Counted from the stretch's first letter, positions 52,138 to 64,000 are shown. The stretch is DNA of 64,000 bases from Ecdyonurus torrentis (GCA_949318235.1 OX439127.1:30310196-30374195), one strand, 5' to 3'. Translations and numbers: made by a program. Notes: generated by a model from the letters alone, not told the origin.

Positions 52138-52492
52138 TATTAATTACGTTTAAAAAAAAAATAATTAGAAAATAGTTGGTAGAGATTAGAGCACGTTGAA
52201 TTGAAAATTAATTCAGACTAAGTCTGATACTGTTTTATAATGTTGTGCCTTTGATGTAGTGTGAGAACGTGAGATGTTAGGTATATCGTATTTTACATTG
52301 ACACTATACCCCTCATCCCTCTTTACGTCTATTTTTATTTAGCGCAAGCTATAATGATTTGCATCCCTAGTCCCAATTTACTATTTAAATTAGAGAATTT
52401 TCGCGTTTTATTAATTTTCAATTCAACGTGCTCTAATCTCTACCAACTATTTTCTAATTATTATTTTTTTTTTTTTAAACGTAATTTATATA
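52138..52492. mobile_element. Foldback element between TA tracts
   Basis: TTAATTACGTTTAAAAAAAA, TAGTTGGTAGAGATTAGAGC and ACGTTGAATTGAAAATTAAT pair with the reverse complements at 52400-52492. Bounded by TA repeats at 52066-52112 and from 52488. A fragment is at 32752-32850. Confidence 0.75.
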
Positions 52493-52539
52493 TATATATA
52501 TATATATATAATTATATATATACATACATACATACATAT

Positions 52540-52689
52540 CGATCTTATTGCGATAAAAAGGCCTATCTCGTATTTTGTCAGTGGAAGCAAAAGGCCTATC
52601 TCGAGCGCTATCCCCATAACGTTCGGGAACGAGATAGGCCTTTTGCTTCCACTGACAAAAAACGAGATAGGCCTTTTTATCGCAATAAG

Positions 52690-52693
<4 letters not shown>
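52540..52693. mobile_element. 154-bp TA-nested palindrome with GGCCTATCTCG words
   Basis: CGATCTTATTGCGATAAAAA to TTTTTATCGCAATAAGATCG, near-perfect. Shares the linkers TTTTGTCAG-GAAGCAAAA, GAGCGC and CATAACGTTCGGGAACGA with 51326-51583. GGCCTA replaces TGTGTA at all four word positions. Confidence 0.9.
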
Positions 52694-52758
<65 letters not shown>

Positions 52759-52964
52759 ACACAATACTATCCCTAAATATTAAAATACCTCCTTTCAAAA
52801 ATGATTGTGTCGTCCCGAAAAATCCAAAAATTTGCACGCACCTCTATAACTTCCTTTAGAAATAATATGTTTTTAAAATTAAAGAACTTATTCTTTATGA
52901 CATACTAGGTTATAATTTGTGCGTTAAAATTCACAAGACCAAACTGAAAGTTGGGGTGGCCAGT

Positions 52965-52995
<31 letters not shown>

Positions 52996-52999
52996 GACA

Positions 53000-54041
53000 C
53001 TTTTGGTGCAGTGCGGGATTGGAAAACTTGGCTATGGTTTGAAAAGTATGCAAGTTATCACAAAAGAAGTTATTATAATAAATAGAGTAGACTTACTAAG
53101 GATTACTTTAGTATATTACCTGTCAATATTAGACTAGAGGTAAGGGAGGTACAGATTCAAACTGAAGGTCAGATTTCTATAATCGGATACAACATTTATC
53201 ACAACACTCCCTTTGAATTTGACGATTTTCAGAAAATAATATGCAAATTTTCACAACCCCAAAAATATTTTCTGAAACTTGTCCAATTCAAAGAATGTTA
53301 TATGAATGAAGATAAAAAACGACATTTTTTGCATATCATGTCTAAAATTGACTAAATCTTGGGTCATATTTACCCTCCAAGTACAGTATTTTTTTATCCG
53401 AGCATAGAAGTCTGACCTTTTAACTGGAAAAAAACAAAAACATGTTTTTATTCGATATATATATATATATATATATAAATTCAATGTATTTGTCATATTA
53501 AAAATTATGGCACAAGTAAAAAAAAAAAAAAAAAAAAAAAAATTATTACCCTTATTGTTTTTCCCTTTTCTATTTTGTATAATTTCTTTTCAAAGAGGGA
53601 AATGGTTGTCGGCACCATAGCAAAAACAAAGGTATTTTCACTAAGTTTGAAAGTTACAGCTTTTTAGCTGGAAAACTATTGGTCAATGAATGGTGACACT
53701 AAACCAAAATATAAATTAGTTATCTGGTAATAAACTGGCAGAGTAGGTACAATAGATGGTGGAAATAAATGCACTATAATTAAAGGATTGAAAAAATATC
53801 TTAAATTTAAGAAAATGTCCCACTTCTTACATTACCACTGGGGTGAGAGACGAGGCGAATGGTGGGAGAAATGAAAAGATAAATGAGCACACATGTGTGA
53901 CCTCGCCATGGTCTTGTGTCTTCTGCAGGGCGGTGCCGCTTTGTGTATTTGAAAGGGAAAGTAAATTTGCAGCCCCAATGTTAGAATGTGCTTAAGGTCT
54001 ATTCTATTATATATTTTTTTATATAAAAAAGGTCCATGTGG
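53000..54041. other. Intergenic, nothing recognised
   Basis: AT-rich with a G run near 52965-52992 and poly-A near 53519-53542. No coding evidence on either strand. Confidence 0.5.
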
Positions 54042-55398
54042 CAGGGCCGGGCTGGGACGTAAAGGCCCGGCGGGCGATCCCAAGAGATAGGGCCCGCATA
54101 CAAGGGGGGTTTAGGGGGGCTTTGGCCCCCTGGCCGCTCGAGAAAATTTGAAAACAAAGAGAAAATATAACACAATAGCTTGAATTTTACTGTTCTTAGT
54201 GATACGTGTAGCATAGCATTTATTGTTTTTCATCATTTTTTCCAATATTTGTAATCATTTATATGTTCATAAATTTGCATAATAAAATAAATTTAGTATT
54301 TTTTATAATATGGAATTTTGTAAATTTGAAGACTAATTTAGCAACAATTTTTTGAATTCCTATTCGAGCAATATCATATCTATTATAGTCAATTTTTTAG
54401 CTTCTTTAAATAAAAAAAAAATTCTCCTGCTGCATATAAACCTAAAAGGTTAATTTAAATTTTCTTGACCTATATAGAGATGGTCTTAATTTTTAGTCTG
54501 AAAATACTGTATCGCATGTTACTTGAGTACTTGATATTTAATGTAAAGTTTGTGGTGTTGTGGTAATTAATTTGAAACTTAGAAGAAGCGAGCTTGTTTA
54601 CTTTTTCTCAATAAAAAATTGCAACTACGCTTAGCTATTTATAGTAGTTTGTTCTAACTTTTTGAATCAGGGCAGACCTGATTCATAACAGGTAACAACT
54701 CTACTACTAGAAATTTATTATAAAAGAAATTATATTTATCTAAAATGCCTTAAATTTATTGGTGCAATTTTTAAAGTTACGTTTATTTATTAACTAATTT
54801 GATCACAAATTTGTTTCATTTTTTTTTCTTCCATATATACCCTACCCCTCTTTTCCCCCAAGTTTTGATTTTTTTGCCTCTATAGGCCAAGGCTTTGTCT
54901 CGGGCCCCTATAGTTAAAAATTATTGTTTTTTCATTTTTTATACGTTAACCTGTTAAACTCCAGCTAGGCCCTACCTTTTACAATGTTAAATAATTCTTT
55001 CATTTTATGATTATCAATTTTAAAAATAACTAAATTATTGCCTTTATTGTTAGTGCAAGATTTTAGAACATAGTTAACGTTACCAAAAATGCATCATAAT
55101 AATTTGCAATCATTGCAGCAGACCAGCCCGTTTCAGCCCAATTTTTGGTTATCGTTCATTATTATATTACATATACTCACATTAAGGCTATGGTTATTTT
55201 TCCACATTATAGCTGTATAATTGGTGAGCTTTTTACTGTCCTTTTCTTTTAATTTAGTGCCTATTTTAAACCAGGCCAGCAAAGAAATATATTACATTCT
55301 ACCTCTTCTTTTCTTTAATTATTAATGATGTAATATCCATTAATATCCACCCCTCACAAAAATTAATAGGATTGCTTTAAAAAAATCATACTGTCCAG
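54042..55398. mobile_element. Possible hAT-type element, left end only
   Basis: CAGGGCCGGGCTGGGACG and GGCCCGGCGGGCGATCCC at 54042-54080 look like the GC-rich left ends of the hAT elements in this window. No matching right end or 8-bp duplication of CCATGTGG was found, so only the left end is supported; the right limit given is simply the start of the next element. Confidence 0.35.
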
Positions 55399-58231
55399 CA
55401 GTGTTGTAGTCGATCGATCAAATTTCGATCCGATCACGATCCGATCACGATCATTTGATCGGATCGTGATCGGATCGACCCATTTTATAAAAAAATGATC
55501 GTGATCGGATTTCGATCACATTTAGGGCTGTGATCGAACGTTTTTTCGATCCGATCATCATGTTTCATACTTTAGTTTTTACAACCATATAGGTATTTTT
55601 CTTTCTTTTTGTCTTCTTCTTTTTTTTTTTCTCCTTTTTTTTATTCATTATAATAAAGCAAAAAGTCAAAGTCCAAAATAGAAAAGAATTTAAAAGTACA
55701 GTACAGGCAGTACTCTGCTAGCAGCTGCTACCCTTATAAAAATAAAAGACTTGGAAAAAATGTAGAGTGCAATTCTAAAAAATAAATTTGAATTCTATTG
55801 CAATTCTATGGAATAAAAAACGCTTCCAAACATTTCCACTGCAATAAGAAATATTTTAAACTATTTTTCTAAATAATTTCGACATTATTAAAACCTTTCC
55901 ATTTGAATTCTAGTATAAAACATAGGTTTCTATTTGAATTCTAGCATAAAACATAGGTTTCTATTTGAATTCTTTTTTCAAATAAAATTTTATTGACGTG
56001 TGGAAATAATTTCCACAAATTCTATATTTTATAGTCATTTCCAATTGATTTCTATTTTATAGCTGTGGGTGATTTAAAAGTTTCCAATTGTATTCCATAT
56101 TATTCAAAATGAAAAATAAAAGTGAAAGTATTAAAAAACGTTTATAAAAGATTTCCATAAAATTATTTTACAGTAAAATTGTTATTTAATGCGCGAATTT
56201 TCAAAAATTAGTAAATTAATAAATTAATTGATTAAAATTAATTTTTTGAAATATTTTCTTTTCTAAATAGTTTGAAATCAAAATATAAGGTTGCAAACCA
56301 AAATTGAAAAAAAAGCTCTGCTTTTTTATTTTTTTGCAATTTCTAGGGTCGCGGCTATTTAAAAAAATTTAAAATACCTATAATCAGAATTGTTGTCTTT
56401 ATGGTGATCTATGTACGAAATTTCATACATTTACAATAATAATTGTTTGAGATATGAGAGAAAAACCGCCAGTCAAAACCGAAAACCCCCTGGCATTTCG
56501 TCAAATTTTATCCTATAAATTTGTAATTTAAAAACCGGCTATATCTCAGCGAGATCTATCGATAATGACTTGTCAGAATTTTAATTTTTTGCCTCCTTCG
56601 ACCCGTTTTAACCTGAAATTCGGACAAAAAGTGCGATTATCTCGGGAACCGCAAATCTGAGGATCTTGGAAATAGTGCCAATCGACAGGAAATCGAAACT
56701 ATGATCTAAGATCAGATCTGGCCCAGTTGCCCATGTACGAGCTGACGAGCTACACGAGCTGCAAAATTTAGAGCTAGCGTAGCACTAAAGAAGCTCCTAT
56801 ATAAACAAAATGTAGGGGAAATATATAAATGTCATAGAATTCTTTTGTAAACGTGTGAGGGGTAAAAATTATTTACACTTCCAAATAAATTCTTTTTTAT
56901 TTTTTATTATTATTATTTTTTGAAATGGCACGCGACCTTTACAAAAGATTTCCATCAAAATTAATTTTATGATTTTTGAGATTTTATATGGACACTTCTA
57001 AAAGCATTCTATTTGAAACAAAAGAATTCATTTGGAAACGTTTCCTGACGTTTCCAAAGCAATATAAAAGCATTATAAAAATATTAAATTTGAAATTTAA
57101 TAGAATTCAAATAGAAATCAAAAATTTTTATATGGGTAGGTAGATATTGAGATGTTATCTACTTTAGCTAAAAGGTATCACAAAACAAAACAATGAAAGC
57201 AAAAATGAAAGAAATAAAAGAAAAATAGCAAATACCTGACTCTGAGCTATATAAGCTTCTATAGGCTTTCTAGGAAAGAAATTATTATATCAATAGTGTG
57301 TCTGTGTCACCAAAGATTTTTTTTTTTTTTTTTTTTTTATGGACATGACATTAAAGGCGGTAAATAAGTTTTGTTTAAAATGAATTCTTGACGTGTTATT
57401 TTGTTCATATATTCAAGTAACAGAATTTTTTTCTGCATTGAAAGATTGTCAATTTTATTTTAACACAATACATTTCTTGTATGAGTTTTAGAGGTGACTT
57501 TATAACCAATCGAAAAATTTTAAGTGCTTTTTACACTAATGATTTTTTCCACGAAATTTTGATGTATTAAAAAACCGCGGTGAGGGGAAATTTTTTCTGA
57601 AATAAACACGAGGGGGTTGCTTTGATTAGTGGGGATGAAGACACACAGTACTGTACATAGGATAATTTTTTGGACCTCCATCCAGACACCAGTCATTTTT
57701 GATCTGTACGTTCTCGCAGGTGTCACGAGATAAGAAAGCAGGCAAAAGTGTATTTTTTATTGTTTTTTTACATATTTACATAAAGTGGGAAAGAGCTTGG
57801 TATTCAGTGTTTGTATTTAATTATCGTGCAAAAATAAACCGAATAACGTCGTATAGCCTTTAAATCTGTTGCAGCAAATCTAATAAAACATCTAAAGGTA
57901 AGAACTAACAATTATGTAACACATTTTTTTATTAAAAAAATTTTTACACGGAAATATGAATATAAAAATATTTTTAAGTATAATGTATTATTACAGTATA
58001 ATTTCCTTTTTTTTTTTTTTTTTTCATAATTATTATAATTTACAAGTTCTTACATACCTACATTTATTATTGAAAACGATCGAAAATTTTCGATCAAATG
58101 ATAGTCGATCAGATCGGATTGTGATCGGATAGTCTCGAGTTTTGAAGATCGTGATAGAGATCGGATCGAGCTACATCTCAATTGATCGGATCGTGATCGG
58201 ATCGAAAAAAGGGCGATCGACTACAACACTG
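55399..58231. mobile_element. Non-autonomous hAT-type element, 2833 bp
   Basis: Ends CAGTGTTGTAGTCGATCG and GATCGACTACAACACTG; exact 8-bp target duplication CTGTCCAG at 55391-55398 and 58232-58239. GATCGGATC and GATCGTGATC words cluster in the first 160 and last 160 bp. The long AT-rich body carries no transposase-like frame. Confidence 0.9.
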
Positions 58232-58701
58232 CTGTCCAGCTTAAATTAACAAAACAAACATTTTGTGTAAAAGCTCTATAATAAACATCAATAACACAAC
58301 TAAACAAGCAAATTAAATACGGATTTTTGTGTTTGAATAAAGTTGGTTTTATTTTTATTTTCACTTATACATATATTTTTTTATGAAGAGTAAATATTGA
58401 GAAATAATTTTTTGAATAAGAAAACTGCAATACAAAAAATACATTTAATACACTTATATATTACATTTTATCAATAATAATAATGATAATAATATGAACA
58501 ATAAAGGAAAAGTTAATGCTCAAGCCTGAAAGGCTTGTACTGACCTTTTAGTATTAAGATTAAGGAAGTTACAACCTCACATACAAACAGTATTTTGGTT
58601 GGTACTTCATGTTATGATTTGCTCTTGTTTATTTATTTATGTATACATATGTATTTGTGTGTGTGTTAATATAGGTATATATAATATATATAATATATAT
58701 A

Positions 58702-58853
58702 GTTCTGCTAAAATGGCCAAAGGCCACTTGACCTTAATAATATTTTGAGCTGCAAAGGAACTGAAATGGAAAAATCCACAATTTGGGGTCGATCCTGACA
58801 AAATATATATTTTTCAAGATCAAGTGGATGGACAATAAAGTGAAATAATGACT
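58702..58853. repeat. Degenerate TA-type palindrome, GGCCAAAGGCC form
   Basis: TTCTGCTAAAATGGCCAAAG and GCCACTTGACCTTAATAATA, then CACAATTTGGGGTCGATCCT and TTTTTCAAGATCAAGTGGAT. Same inner linkers as the 161-bp family, arms partly decayed. Confidence 0.65.
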
Positions 58854-58901
58854 ATGAACACACACACACACACACACACACATAATATAATAGGTATATA
58901 T

Positions 58902-59056
58902 CGCCCTTATTGCGTCCAAAGAGCGTAATTGCATTTGGTCAGAATCCACACCATCCACACATCCGCCATAAGCTTTACACGTAAAAACAAGTGCAAGTAC
59001 ACCCTTTGCTGTACCAGACACAAATGCAAGTACACTCTTTGGACGCAACAATGGCG
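58902..59056. mobile_element. 155-bp TA-nested palindrome, TGTACTTGCATTTG type
   Basis: CGCCCTTATTGCGTCCAAAG to CTTTGGACGCAACAATGGCG. The word AGTGTACTTGCATTTG and close forms recur three times. The head CGCC-TT-TTGCG-CC-AA parallels the heads at 52540 and 51326. Confidence 0.8.
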
Positions 59057-59769
59057 ATATTATTATAACTTTTTATTTAGTTATTTTATTTATTTATTTT
59101 ATTATAATATTTTTTTTTTTTTTTTTTTTTTTTTTTGCTTGTTCATAAAACATGAAAGAGGGGATTCAAGTTTTATATATATATATTTTTTTTTAATATT
59201 TATTTATAAGATATATTTTTACATTTAACACATAATAGTTATTTATGATTATACATAAAAGTCTGTTTGCTAACATATATATTTATTATCTCATATATAT
59301 ATGAATATATATATATATATATATAGATATATAATTAAATAATGTTTTGAATTTATTTTATCCATTACTTAACCAAAAGAAAAAAAAAATGAATCATCAT
59401 CTGATGCTAGTCACCAGATCTTAAAACTTCAAATGAGATCACTTTAGTACATATATTTATTTTTCACATTTATATAATATTTATTTTTAGAATTTTAAAC
59501 TGCAGGTTTAAAATCTCTACACATATAAAAGTATTCATATGATACTATAGTAGATATACAGAGTGTCGAGAACGTCTTTAGCATTTCTAAATGCAAATAA
59601 AACCATGAAGGACTATAAAAAATTAACACTTTTTATACACAAAATTGAAGCCCCTTCCCTTTAGTATATTAACATAAAAAAAGTTCAGTTGAGTAGAGTA
59701 GTTGTCACAAGACAAAAAAAAAAAAAAAAAAAATACGCTTTTTAGTCCAAAATTATGACTACATCACAG

Positions 59770-60152
59770 CAAATGAAAATTGTTTGCATGAGAATAAGGT
59801 CTGATGTTTATTGAAAAATCAAAAAAAAAATTAAATGTTGTCAGGATTTCTTCACATGGTAGTTGGCAGAAATCCAAGCTCACCTCGAGTACCCACTGCA
59901 CATAGCACAACATTGCTGGTGCAATGCATTGGATGGCCAAAGTAGGACAATGACTCAGCTCCACTACATTATGCATTGCGGTGCCTCAAAATCCGTTTTC
60001 TTCACACAGCTCCTTAATAAATAATCCGGAGGCACCAATTCTGTGAAACTAGAAGCCCAATTTGTTGATAAGTCACAGCAAATCCAACAATTAAAATTAA
60101 AAAAAAAAAGAAAAAAAATCCAATACTCTGTAAGAATTGTTTTCTTCACCAT
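59770..60152 (-). pseudogene. Decayed DDE transposase C-terminal part, copy A
   Basis: On the - strand a frame reads SSFTELVPPDYLLRSCVKKT then DFEAPQ, similar to the PDL-x-x-DYFLWG-x-VK end of IS630/Tc1/mariner-type transposases. Then come TGAGCTTGGATTTCTGCC and a tail, also found on the + strand at 60330-60460. Frames are broken. Family placement is tentative. Confidence 0.5.
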
Positions 60153-60169
60153 TGGATTTTCTATGACAG

Positions 60170-60460
60170 CACAACTACCTGAACTCCCCGATTCCCAATA
60201 ACTTGGTGTCTCTGTATTACTTCTTATGGGGCTGTGTGAAAACTAAGGGTTTTGAGATGCCAGTGCGTAATGTGTAGGAGCTGGAGCAGGGCATATCAAC
60301 GGCCATCTAATCTATCGTACTAGCATGTTGCTCAAAGTGAGCTTGGATGTTTGCCATACTACCAACAGTGCCCCATGTGGAGAAATCCTGAGGAAATTTG
60401 AAATTTAAATCTCACTTTTCAATAAACTGAAGGCTTTTTTCTCATGCAAATAATTTATAT
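60170..60460 (+). pseudogene. Decayed DDE transposase C-terminal part, copy B
   Basis: On the + strand: YYFLWGCVKTKGFEMPVRNV, stop, ELEQGISTAI, stop, SIVLACCSK, with VPHVEKS after. This is the order of the YFLWG-x-VK, EL-x-x-RI-x-x-A and C-terminal blocks of mariner-like transposases. Stops interrupt it. It is an inverted relative of copy A. Confidence 0.55.
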
Positions 60461-60895
60461 TTACTGAAATGCAGTCATAAGTTTACGTGAAAAGGCGTTG
60501 TTGTTGTTTCTTACTAGTTTTCTGACACAATGTAAAATAAATACAGGGTTTCAATTTGATGTACAAAAAGTTTGTTTTTGTTTGCATTTAGATATGCTTA
60601 ACACTTTGTTTCTTCTTCTTCTTCTTCTTCTTCTTCTTCTTCTTCTTCTTCTTCTTTTTTTGTTTGTTTTTTTTTTTTTTCTTCTTTTTTTTTTTACTTT
60701 TTTTTTTACACCCTATATGCTGTTGTTAAGTTTTCTTTTTATACATAGATTTATAATATATTAAAAGTTTTTTTTTTTCTTTTTTATTATTATTATTATT
60801 TTTTTTTCTTTCTTTCCTTACTTCTTTTCTTCTTTTTTTTTTTTTTTTCTTTTTATATATTTTCCTTTCCATTTTTCCATATGTATTTTGTGTGT

Positions 60896-60957
<62 letters not shown>

Positions 60958-61604
60958 GTCTTTTTTTATTCCCCAAAGGTCAGAACCAAACACCTCAGGT
61001 TATTCTGAATTTGAAATCTGGATTTCGGTCGTCATTTCACACATTTCACATAGAAAAATCCAATTGTGAAAAAGGCTCAACTGTTAAATTAACTAAGGTA
61101 CACAGGCCAGAAACATTTTTTTATGAAACTTGCAATAAAATTATATATTCACCACAGTAAAACATATGGGTCAAAGCACAGCAATCATCTTTTTTTTTTT
61201 TTTTTTTTCTTCTTCTTCTTCTTCTTCTTCTTCATCTTTATTCTTATTTTTATAATGAAAAAAAAATCAAAATCAGGCAGTTTTTTCTACATATCAAATT
61301 TTGTTCTATGGATAGAGTTCAAACAACTATACTTTAAGATGACCAATTTTTCACCTCAGACATAATCTAATATTGAGTAATTTTCTTTAGCTGCATAAGA
61401 TCAGGTGGGAAAAAATATTTTCTCTGTAGAACTAGAGTTTGTATAAAAGCACCCAATACACAGAGATGGATAAACAGAGGACCCACCCACACCAAGATAA
61501 ATGGGTCTAAAAGTTGCAACTTTTTGAAAAGAAGAAACTCCAAATTAATATAGAAAAAAAAGTAATAAAAAAAATAATTAAAGAATCTAACGTAAAAGAA
61601 TTGC

Positions 61605-61636
<32 letters not shown>

Positions 61637-61892
61637 GTGCAGCAAACTTTAAGATATTATTACAAAACTCAACAAAATATGTATTTTAAATTTCTTATTA
61701 TGTCAGGGGTTATTAACAAAACTATAAAATTTATACTATATTTTCCAATTTGAGTCATTTTAATTTGAAAATAAGAAGATTGCTGTGACCCATATTTTTT
61801 ACTATCTATAACATAAAAAAAATGTGTATGCTCTGTGAAACTTGAAGTTAACAGTCAAAATCCAGGCTTTTGCATTGATGATAGTCGTTCAC

Positions 61893-61925
<33 letters not shown>

Positions 61926-61968
61926 GCCAAAATTACAAAAATTAAGAACAATTTATATTTTTCGTTTT

Positions 61969-62005
<37 letters not shown>

Positions 62006-62651
62006 CATGCTGAACATTTTCAGAAAAACCTGAGTTCCTACCTTTGATGAACTGAAACAAGACAAATAATAAAAATTTAACATTGGATTGAGAAAAATAA
62101 ATATTTTACTACCCAATGCATCACTTTTGTTCATATTTGTATTGATGCAAAGTTTAACTAAGCTAGGGCATTACTTCACAATACATATAAAAAGGAAAAC
62201 AAAGAGTATGAACAATATTAAGATTAAAGTTTACAAAGAAAAAAAAAATATATATATAGAAGAAACTTTTACAATATGGTTAAAGAAGCTATTGAGGATG
62301 CTTTTTTTTTTTTTTTTTTTTTTTCTACACTTGCGATGTCTAATGTGCTTTTCATACATACATTTTGACATCCAAATAATACATTTAACCTCATCTTTAA
62401 CAAATTATTTATTTTGTTCAATTGTTTTTTTTTAATGGTTTTTTTTCCTGCAATTTGTTTTCTTGCAATCAGGAAAAAAAAAAATGCATGCTTTTCAGTG
62501 TCCTTCTTAGGAGGTAGTTAAAAATATAGGCCTTGAACAACTCGGAAGAAAATGGCCAATTTAATAAAATATTAAGGCACATATGTGTGTGATTTATTCT
62601 TCTTCTTCTTTTTGTATTTCTTATATGTATATACATATATGTAACTAACTA

Positions 62652-62717
<66 letters not shown>

Positions 62718-62941
62718 TGTATGTATATATGTATATACATGTAGTTTTTTTTTTTTTAATTTATTTATTAATATTTTTAATTTTTCTTTCTTTTAAACAA
62801 TATAACAAAGGCACATTGATCCCCTATCACTTGAACAATGTCGCAACATGTTTCTTCTACTTCAAGAGTTGGAAAGAGAAAAAGAAAAAAACTGAGGCTG
62901 ACATTTAAGTAACACTTACTAACTAAACATATTTTTATATA
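60461..62941. other. AT-rich intergenic stretch with many simple repeats
   Basis: Holds a TTC tract (60610-60655), a GT tract (60891-60956), several poly-T/poly-A runs (61191-61210, 61606-61634, 61892-61920, 61971-62005, 62301-62324) and a TA tract (62659-62714). No frame looks coding. Confidence 0.6.
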
Positions 62942-63104
62942 CAGTCAAAGGGTGTAAATGGAACACGGGGTGTAACATTGAATCACCAATCACAAGCACA
63001 GTTACATTTTTTCCTATACCTTTATATACACAGGTATTTTGAAAGCTTATTACTTAGGTATGTTCAAAGTTGAACCCAGTGTTCAATGTTACACCCCTTG
63101 ACTG
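62942..63104. mobile_element. 163-bp TA-flanked MITE
   Basis: Ends CAGTCAAAGGGTGTAA and TTACACCCCTTGACTG with TA on both sides (62940-62941, 63105-63106). Inner arms include GTAACATTGAA and TTCAATGTTAC. Tc1/mariner-type by its target. Confidence 0.82.
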
Positions 63105-63454
63105 TAATATTTTTTTCTTATATACACAGTTAAAGTTATTTTATTTTTATTTTTATTAGTTTTATCAGTATATTTCTTTAGTGTTTGTTGTTTACAGAGT
63201 GTCCATTAAGCAGTAATTTGTCATAGCAAGATCTCATCTAACAAAAGTTTCAGCTCCATTTTAGCAAGTTGGCATGTTATTTATTATCATTATTGTACCT
63301 ATAAAACAAAACCTAACAAAACCTATCAAACAAGTACCTATCAATACTTACACAGGTACAGAGTAATCACGTTTGAGCAAATTATTAAAAAAAAAAAATT
63401 AAAAAAAGGGTTAAATGCAATTTGTAATGATACATTATATATCATATATATAGT

Positions 63455-63624
63455 AGAAGGGTGCTCCGCTATAAATGTCCTTAGTCCATTAGACTTTGAA
63501 AAATAACATTCCGTCTGACCAACCCCAAATTTTAGATTTTTCCAATTTACGTTATGTGCAGCATACATTTACATATAAATATATATACATATATAGGGCA
63601 ATTGGATATAGCTGAGCACCCTTC
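63455..63624. repeat. Diverged GTCC-type palindrome
   Basis: AGAAGGGTGCTCCGCTATAA, ATGTCCTTAGTCCATTAGAC and AACCCCAAATTTTAGATT on the left; AGCTGAGCACCCTTC on the right after a TA-rich replacement of part of the right arm. Confidence 0.7.
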
Positions 63625-63917
63625 ATAAATATATGTGTGTCATATGATGTCACACATGATGTCACATATGATGTCTTCACTTATTGTTAGTCATATTATA
63701 TATACTATCAGCTGATAGTTAAGTATCATATCTCCCAAAAATTTGATGACCTCTTAAGCTTAATTCTTTACATAGAGCTGAAAATTGCATTAAATATTTT
63801 TAGATATACAGACACTGAAACTCTCAGCCGACAATATATATGTGTGTATATATAAATACACACACACACATATACATAGATGTATTTCATGTATTTATGT
63901 GTGTGTGGGGTGTGTAT

Positions 63918-64000
63918 CGTTGTGGTGCCATTCTACTGTCTGGTGTCTACTTGACCTTGAAAAAAAAATGCTGGGTCAAATTTTGGATTTTGCCATTTCT
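63918..64000. repeat. GTCTGGTGTCT-type palindrome, cut by the window end
   Basis: CGTTGTGGTGCCATTCTACT, GTCTGGTGTCTACTTGACCT and TCAAATTTTGGATTTTGCC are the left arm and start of the inner linker of the 161-bp family. The right arm is outside the window. Confidence 0.7.

Noticed and set aside
52354..52837. Frames of 140, 120 and 92 aa with YIYIYI runs
   Set aside because: They come from TA microsatellites plus the palindrome at 52540-52693.

Overview
This window is AT-rich eukaryotic nuclear DNA from an animal, probably an aquatic invertebrate; the phylum cannot be fixed from the sequence alone. It has GT-AG introns, three animal housekeeping genes with good end-to-end similarity to their human counterparts, very many simple repeats, and a heavy load of short non-autonomous transposons. 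All three genes are on the + strand: ACTR8 (Arp8, INO80 chromatin remodeller; 12 coding exons, 3858-15713, 586 aa), NOP14 (40S ribosome biogenesis; 16 coding exons, 20428-41223, 867 aa) and TTC1 (TPR protein 1; 5 coding exons, 43813-49351, 270 aa). In every model the splice phases join without a break and the protein length is near the human one. The genes are not functionally linked apart from being nuclear or chaperone-type housekeeping genes.

Layout. 1-3857: intergenic, with a 607-bp hairpin element, two copies of a roughly 305-bp repeat and a cluster of GAACCGGTTC-type words. 3858-15713: ACTR8, whose introns hold two hAT-type elements with perfect 8-bp target duplications, a Penelope-like GIY-YIG remnant between inverted 264-bp arms, and foldback elements. 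15714-20427: intergenic, with a long GAAA tract, a TTAA-flanked palindrome, a LINE-like 3' tail and a hAT element. 20428-41223: NOP14, whose large introns hold two hAT elements, several long hairpins, two large TTAA elements and a series of palindromes set inside TA repeats. 41224-43812: intergenic, with repeat copies and a nested hAT. 43813-49351: TTC1, with more palindromes and a LINE reverse-transcriptase remnant in its introns. 49352-64000: no host gene seen; a 1.0-kb TTAA element, TA-nested palindromes, a 2.8-kb hAT element, decayed transposase ends in inverted orientation, and microsatellites.

The most unusual signal is a group of short (about 150-260 bp) near-perfect palindromes that sit inside TA dinucleotide tracts and begin and end with CG next to TATA. 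Copies share linker sequence but differ by short words. Within one copy the same word change usually appears at every repeated position and on both arms (for example TGTGTA versus GGCCTA; GTCC-NNN-GTCC versus GTCT-NNN-GTCT). A parallel pattern is seen in several hAT-type elements that share a terminal design but each carry their own repeated palindromic word (ATCCGGAT, GTTCGAAC, GATCGGATC). Short introns (58-207 bp) are free of these elements, while the long introns are largely made of them.
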